Below, one piece after another: positions 6,184 to 10,334 of a DNA stretch of 10,334 nucleotides. The stretch's first letter is position 1; each line of letters begins with the position of its first letter. The stretch comes from CAZEHS01 sp964649745. GTDB lineage: Bacteria; Bacillota; Clostridia; Peptostreptococcales; Acidaminobacteraceae. Made by a program: the position numbers and the translations under genes. Below the pieces are notes generated by a model that was not told where the DNA came from, did not search any database, and saw nothing but the letters and a program-made list of their open reading frames with translations. The DNA is taken from contig CAZYQI010000062.1 in assembly GCA_964649745.1 (NCBI GenBank), positions 1-10,334 of the forward strand. Reading direction: 5' to 3'.

Positions 6184-6974
6184 CAGATAGCCTCCTCCTG
6201 GGTTGCTGCCTCACCCAAATAGGCATTGATTACCTTCTCGTTTTTCTGTATTTCATCAGGACGCCCTTCGGCGATCTTATTCCCGTAGTCAAGAACTGAG
6301 ATTCGGTCTGAAATTCCCATAACCAGCTTCATGTCGTGCTCAATGAGAAGAATGGTGTTTCCTCTGCTGCGTATTCTGCCAATCAGCTTCTTCATCTCGT
6401 TCTTTTCACCGGTGTTCATCCCCGCAGCCGGTTCGTCCAGCAGCAGCAGCTTGGGATCCGTGGCCATTGCTCTGGCGATTTCCACCCGCCGTTGATAGCC
6501 ATAGGAAAGGCTGGTGGCCAGTTCATCCTTCACGTCACTGAGCTCAAGAAATTCCATCAGCTCCAGCACCTTGTGCCTTACCATCTCCTCTTCCCGCTTG
6601 AAATGCTTGTCTCTGGCCAGGATGTTGAAAAGATTGGTGTGGGTTCTGCAGTACATGCCGACCATGATGTTTTCATAAACCGTCATGCTGGAAAAAAGAC
6701 GAATGTTCTGGAACGTTCTTCCGATGCCCAGCTTAGTGATTTCAAAGGGCTTTGATTTCTTAACCGGCTGGTCCAGAAAAAATGCTTCCCCATCTGAGGG
6801 TTCATAAATTCCTGTCAGCACGTTAAAAAACGTTGTTTTCCCTGCACCGTTGGGACCTATCAGGCTGACAATCTCATTTTCCTCGATGAAAAAATCCACC
6901 TTGTTGACCGCAACCAATCCTCCAAACCGCATGGTTACGCCCTTTGCTTCCAGTATCCGCTTGTGATCAGCCAT
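6183..6974 (-). CDS. livG: Branched-chain amino acid ABC transporter ATPase LivG
   Basis: Second ATPase of the transporter, 263 residues. Walker A is GPNGAGKT (40-47), the Q-loop lies in GRTFQNIRLF (85-94), the signature is LSYGYQRRVEIARA (156-169), Walker B LLLLDEP (176-182), and the switch histidine is H213 in IEHDM. The signature LSYGYQ rather than LSGGQ is characteristic of LivG. The long insert around residues 105-135 and the C-terminal EGRPDEIQKNEKVINAYLG are also typical. The start overlaps the end of livM by eight bases and has AGGGAT before it. Confidence 0.95.
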   Translation of the reverse strand: MADHKRILEAKGVTMRFGGLVAVNKVDFFIEENEIVSLIGPNGAGKTTFFNVLTGIYEPSDGEAFFLDQPVKKSKPFEITKLGIGRTFQNIRLFSSMTVYENIMVGMYCRTHTNLFNILARDKHFKREEEMVRHKVLELMEFLELSDVKDELATSLSYGYQRRVEIARAMATDPKLLLLDEPAAGMNTGEKNEMKKLIGRIRSRGNTILLIEHDMKLVMGISDRISVLDYGNKIAEGRPDEIQKNEKVINAYLGEAATQEEAI

Positions 6975-8025
6975 TGGTATCCCTGCCTTTCAGTACATCC
7001 ATGCTGACAATCCCCTTAGGACGGGCAATCATCATGATAATCAACAGTAAGCCGTATATGGCATACCGATAGCTGGCAATATCCCGGAGCAACTCCGGCA
7101 GTGCTGCCAGAATTACGGCACCGGTGATCACTCCCGGTATGCTGCCAACCCCACCTAAAACAACCATGGTGAGAATAACCACCGACTCCATGTAATTGAA
7201 ATTGTCCGGATTCACATAGTGGATAAATGAGGCGAAGAAGCTGCCTGCAACACCGGCAATCATGGAACCCAAGACAAACGCCATGATTTTCAGCACGGTG
7301 GGGTTCACCCCCATGGCTTCTGCGGCAATCTCGTCATCCCGCACGGCAATCATCCCTCTCCCTAAACGGGAATCCAAAAGCCGCTGAGATAAAACCACCG
7401 TCAGAAATGCAATGATGAGGATCAGGTAATAATACGAGGAGCTGGAGCCCAGTTTCAGACCAAACAGACTGGGGGATGGAATTCCCGGAATACCGGCAGG
7501 TCCCCGGGTGAGCTCAATCCAGTTGATCAATACCAGTCGCAGGATCTCACAGAATCCAATGGTGGTAATAGCCAGATAATCCCCTTTTAGACGAAGGGTT
7601 GGAATTCCCAGCACCAGGCCGAAAACCCCTGCAACCAGTGCGCTGGCCACCATGGCAATGAAAAAATTCACATGAAGATTCACCGTCAGCAGCGCTGTGG
7701 TATACGCACCCACGGCGTAAAAGGCCGCATGGCCGATGGAGAGTTGTCCGGCAAAGCCCAGGACGATGTTCAGGGACAGGGCCAGAACAATATAAAGGAT
7801 AATGATGGTCACCGTTCGCATCAGATATGGCAGAGGCGCCAAGGCCAAGGGCAAAAGAATAAGAATTGCCATCGAGGAGAGCCGAAGGGTTTTCTTTGAT
7901 TTATCGCTGAGCGAAACCATCCGCTTAACCAGTTTGTCAAAAAACCGTGTGAATATCTTTATGGACACGAACAGGATGGCCGCATACAGGATAATATTCA
8001 GGTTTACGTGCATAAAACGTTCCAT
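6967..8025 (-). CDS. livM: Branched-chain amino acid ABC transporter permease LivM
   Basis: Inner-membrane permease of 352 residues forming the channel with LivH. Family motifs are GFAGQLSIGHAAFYAVGAY (90-108) and, near the C-terminus, GGVGSIPGVITGAVIL, the loop that contacts the ATPases. Many hydrophobic segments are visible, including an N-terminal one (about 8-26), a basic loop (27-50), then a run of membrane helices. The N-terminal extension with an extra helix is common in LivM. GGGAGGG lies shortly before the ATG, and livH ends 12 bases upstream. Confidence 0.93.
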   Translation of the reverse strand: MERFMHVNLNIILYAAILFVSIKIFTRFFDKLVKRMVSLSDKSKKTLRLSSMAILILLPLALAPLPYLMRTVTIIILYIVLALSLNIVLGFAGQLSIGHAAFYAVGAYTTALLTVNLHVNFFIAMVASALVAGVFGLVLGIPTLRLKGDYLAITTIGFCEILRLVLINWIELTRGPAGIPGIPSPSLFGLKLGSSSSYYYLILIIAFLTVVLSQRLLDSRLGRGMIAVRDDEIAAEAMGVNPTVLKIMAFVLGSMIAGVAGSFFASFIHYVNPDNFNYMESVVILTMVVLGGVGSIPGVITGAVILAALPELLRDIASYRYAIYGLLLIIMMIARPKGIVSMDVLKGRDTNG

Positions 8026-8037
8026 GCCAATCCCTCC

Positions 8038-8910
8038 CTATACCTTTTCTTTTACAGAGCTTCCGAAAATCCCGGAGGGCTTGACAAGGAGGATGAAAAT
8101 AAGGATCACAAAGGCGATTGCATCCCTGTACCCGGATGAGATATAGCCGGCTCCAAGACTTTCTGCAATCCCCATGATCAGTCCACCCACCATGGCTCCG
8201 ACAATACTGCCGACTCCACCGATAACTGCTGCTATGAACGCCTTCAGGCCAGGTACGAAGCCCATCATAGGGAAAACCGCCTTGTAATACATCCCCACAA
8301 GAGCCCCCGCTGCCGATCCTAGAGCCGATCCTATGGCGAAGGTGTAGTACACGATATGGTTGGTATTGATCCCCATCAGCTTGGCCGCATCCATGTCCTG
8401 GGATGTACAGCGCATGGCACGGCCCAGTCTGGTCCATTTCACGATATAGGTCAGCAAAAGAACAAGGACAATAGAGGTCCCCAGAATAATCAGCTGCAGG
8501 GAGTTGAAACGCAAGCCCAGCAGATTGAAATTCTCAGCCTTGATAACCTCCGGAAACGCCTGAGTTTCAGGCCCGAACGCCAGCATAGCATAATTCTCCA
8601 AGAAAATGGCCACCCCGATGGCAGATAGAAAAAGATTTATTCGCGGGGCCTTGAAAACAGGGCTATAAGCGAATTTAGCTACCAAAATACCTATCAGAGC
8701 GGCCCCTGCCATTCCCAGAACAAACCCTGCGAGAATAGGCAGCTTCAGTACCGCGACACTGAACATGGTGATATAGGCCCCGATCATATAGATATCCCCA
8801 TGGGCGAAGTTAATCAGTTTAATGATCCCGTAAACCATCGTGAAACCGATTGCCGTCAGCGCATAGATACTGCCGAGAGCAATCCCGTTGCTGAGCTGTT
8901 CAAAGAACAT
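8038..8910 (-). CDS. livH: Branched-chain amino acid ABC transporter permease LivH
   Basis: Inner-membrane permease of 290 residues and partner of LivM. The N-terminal GIALGSIYALTAIGFTMVYG and INFAHGD (33-39) are hallmarks of LivH, as is the cytoplasmic coupling loop GGVGSIVGAMVGGLIMGIAE near the C-terminus. Around eight hydrophobic segments are evident. The ATG is preceded by GGAGG. The gene follows livK after 77 bases that contain a stem-loop. Confidence 0.94.
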   Translation of the reverse strand: MFFEQLSNGIALGSIYALTAIGFTMVYGIIKLINFAHGDIYMIGAYITMFSVAVLKLPILAGFVLGMAGAALIGILVAKFAYSPVFKAPRINLFLSAIGVAIFLENYAMLAFGPETQAFPEVIKAENFNLLGLRFNSLQLIILGTSIVLVLLLTYIVKWTRLGRAMRCTSQDMDAAKLMGINTNHIVYYTFAIGSALGSAAGALVGMYYKAVFPMMGFVPGLKAFIAAVIGGVGSIVGAMVGGLIMGIAESLGAGYISSGYRDAIAFVILIFILLVKPSGIFGSSVKEKV

Positions 8911-8928
8911 CTACATACCTCCGCTATA

Positions 8929-8969
8929 TTTTGCAAAGGGCCACAGTTGTAACCGGGCCCTCTGCAAAA
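8929..8969 (-). promoter_or_regulatory. Stem-loop between livK and livH
   Basis: TTTTGCA-A-AGGGCC (8929-8942) pairs with GGCCCT-C-TGCAAAA (8956-8969), giving 13 pairs with one mismatch around a 13-base loop. On the transcript the stem is not followed by a clear U-run, so it is more likely a partial attenuator or a barrier protecting the livK message from 3' decay than a full terminator. Such elements often let the binding protein be made in excess of the permeases; that role is inferred here. Confidence 0.6.
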
Positions 8970-8987
8970 GGTGTTAAAGGGTTACTG

Positions 8988-10109
8988 TTACAGTTGAACG
9001 TCTGCCGGTACAATCTTCCCGTCCTTAACAGTAAGAATAATGATATTACGGGTTACGTTGTTCTTTTCAAAGGTTATGGGACCTGCAACACCCGGGAAAT
9101 CCTTAGAAGTGCTAAGGAATTTATCAATCCCTTCACGGGTTGCGCCGTTCTGTTTCATCCCTTCAATGATAATTTTTGCAGAGTCATACGCCAGGGCGGC
9201 ATAGGTATCCGGCTCCTTGCTGTACTTGGCTTTAAATGCATCCACAAACTCAGTGGTTCCTGCAAATTTCATTTCGGGATGGAAGAAGCCTGTGAAGCGG
9301 ATGCCTTCAACTGCTGTTCCCCCCAGCTTGATCAACTCATCTGAACTGATGCCGTCAGTACCAAGCATTTCGGTTTCAATTCCCAGCTGTTTGGCTTGTC
9401 CGGCAATCAGAGCTGTTTCAACATAGTAACCTGGAATAAAGATCAGATCCGGTGCTGCTTCCTTGATTTTGGTCAGCTGAGGACTAAAGTCCTTGGACTG
9501 CCCTTCAAAATAGGTTTCCTTTGCAACTATGGTTCCGCCCAATTTTGTGAACTCATCCGAAAAATCCGTCATAAGTCCTGTGCCAAAATCGTTGGCCGTG
9601 TAGAGAACCGCTACATTCTTCTTATTCATTTTGGTATACGCATAATTTGCCAGAAGCTGTGCCTGAGTTGTATCCGTCAGAGATATTCTGTAAACCAGCG
9701 GGGTGCTTCCGTCTGTGATGGCTTTATTCACCGAATCTGTAATCACAGGAATACCTGCCCCATTGTAGATCTCCCGGGCAGCCAGGGTGCAGGAGCTGTT
9801 CCAGTGGCCGATAATAGCCAGGATGTTGGAATTGGATGCAATTTTCTGAGCCACGTTGGGGGCTTCCTTGGGATTTCCCGTATCATCCCCCACCTCAAGC
9901 TTAATCTGTTGCCCGTCGATACCGCCGGCGGCATTGGCCTCGTCTATGGCCAACTGAATTGCTTTCACCTTCATGTCTCCGAACTGGGCCGAATCCCCCG
10001 TCATGGGATTGGCGCTGGCAATGACGATTTCCTTGGAGCTTTGACACCCGGTGAGCAGCTGACTCACAACCAACGTAAGAACCAATAGCAATGCAGCAGT
10101 CTTTTTCAT
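8988..10109 (-). CDS. livK: Amino acid-binding lipoprotein of the Liv transporter
   Basis: Extracellular receptor of 373 residues with a type I periplasmic-binding fold, which captures the substrate and delivers it to LivH and LivM. The signal peptide has KK at residues 2-3, a hydrophobic stretch and the lipobox L-T-G-C ending at C22, so the mature protein is lipid-anchored, as expected in Gram-positive cells. NPMTGDSAQFG (34-44) and IGHWNSSCTLAA (100-111) match the ligand-binding segments of LivJ/LivK-type receptors. YTANDFGTG (170-178) follows at the hinge region. GAGGAGG precedes the ATG. It is the first gene of the operon. Specificity cannot be read from sequence: leucine-type, other amino acids and amides are all handled by this family. 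Confidence 0.92.
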   Translation of the reverse strand: MKKTAALLLVLTLVVSQLLTGCQSSKEIVIASANPMTGDSAQFGDMKVKAIQLAIDEANAAGGIDGQQIKLEVGDDTGNPKEAPNVAQKIASNSNILAIIGHWNSSCTLAAREIYNGAGIPVITDSVNKAITDGSTPLVYRISLTDTTQAQLLANYAYTKMNKKNVAVLYTANDFGTGLMTDFSDEFTKLGGTIVAKETYFEGQSKDFSPQLTKIKEAAPDLIFIPGYYVETALIAGQAKQLGIETEMLGTDGISSDELIKLGGTAVEGIRFTGFFHPEMKFAGTTEFVDAFKAKYSKEPDTYAALAYDSAKIIIEGMKQNGATREGIDKFLSTSKDFPGVAGPITFEKNNVTRNIIILTVKDGKIVPADVQL

Positions 10110-10113
10110 TCAA

Positions 10114-10120
10114 CATCCTC
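10114..10120 (-). promoter_or_regulatory. Strong ribosome site of livK
   Basis: GAGGAGG on the minus strand lies a few bases before the livK ATG and is close to the full anti-Shine-Dalgarno complement, fitting a highly translated receptor gene. The livK upstream region (10121-10287) contains no promoter good enough to call; the nearest candidate (TTGCAG with TAACTA about 16 bases later, near 10130-10160) is weak. Confidence 0.6.
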
Positions 10121-10287
10121 CTCAAGCTGGAATAGTTAAACACAAAGTACTGTACTGCAATTGCCATGCCACATCCCACACACATCGTTAATTTATTCAT
10201 AAACAGGCGACCCCTTGATCTTGCCCATAAAGACCACAGACTTTCTCCCACACCAGGGGGTCAATCCCTTTTGTAAGAAAAATCAGG

Positions 10288-10328
10288 ACCACCCGTCTAA
10301 CGGGTGGTTTGCTTAGCCCTATAAGGGC
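10288..10328. repeat. Tandem pair of perfect hairpins at the right edge
   Basis: ACCACCCGT (10288-10296) with ACGGGTGGT (10300-10308) forms a nine-pair stem with a three-base loop. Seven bases later GCCCT (10316-10320) and AGGGC (10324-10328) form a second stem with a three-base loop. Tight paired hairpins like these resemble the ends of IS200/IS605-type elements or REP-like repeats. Read on the minus strand, the first stem is followed by CCTGATTTTTC, so it could also act as a terminator for a gene beyond the window. Origin cannot be decided because the window ends here. Confidence 0.5.
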
Positions 10329-10334
10329 CTACTA

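Noticed and set aside
9396..10088. Plus-strand open frame opposite livK
   Set aside because: Shadow of the lipoprotein gene, with no family features.
10130..10160. Promoter for livK
   Set aside because: The best -35/-10 pair matches the consensus too weakly to be listed as a feature.

Overview
The window looks like chromosomal DNA of an anaerobic, amino-acid-using Firmicute, probably in the Clostridia. This is inferred from protein character (Clostridia-like branched-chain amino acid transporter proteins and a single-domain formimidoyltransferase), strong GGAGG ribosome sites and moderate GC. No rRNA or other marker gene is present, so the assignment is tentative.

Layout. (1) Positions 1-2556: an almost complete IS21-family insertion sequence on the + strand, with istA intact and istB broken by one extra C in a run of five. 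Its left tip appears to lie about two bases before the window; its right tip is near 2556. (2) Positions about 2557-4143: an AT-richer accessory island on the + strand holding a three-part toxin-antitoxin-chaperone (TAC) module: a HigB/Gp49-like toxin, a HigA-like antitoxin with a C-terminal tail, and a small SecB-like chaperone. A clear promoter with an inverted-repeat operator inside its spacer precedes the toxin. Two copies of a GC-rich repeat of about 45 bp lie just before the toxin and just before the antitoxin, so the toxin stands in its own repeat-bounded block. The repeats end in AACGTTA and have features like integron attC sites, though this is unproven. (3) Positions 4144-4404: no gene recognised. 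(4) Positions 4405-4449: a strong bidirectional terminator. (5) Positions 10109 down to 4464: a minus-strand operon livK-livH-livM-livG-livF-ftcD, encoding a complete branched-chain-amino-acid-type ABC transporter (lipoprotein receptor, two permeases, two ATPases) followed by glutamate (or glycine) formimidoyltransferase. (6) The right edge has two adjacent perfect hairpins that resemble the end of a repeat or IS200/IS605-type element.

How the parts work together. The TAC module would be self-regulating: HigA neutralises HigB and probably represses the promoter through the inverted repeat, and the SecB-like chaperone is expected to protect the antitoxin's C-terminal tail. In the transporter operon the lipoprotein captures an amino acid, LivH and LivM pass it through the membrane using ATP hydrolysis by LivG and LivF, and FtcD moves a formimino group to tetrahydrofolate. 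The pairing suggests, without proving it, that the imported compound feeds a formimino-producing catabolic route such as histidine degradation.

The most notable point is the TAC module with its toxin separated from the antitoxin-chaperone pair by a repeated, attC-like element next to an IS21 copy.
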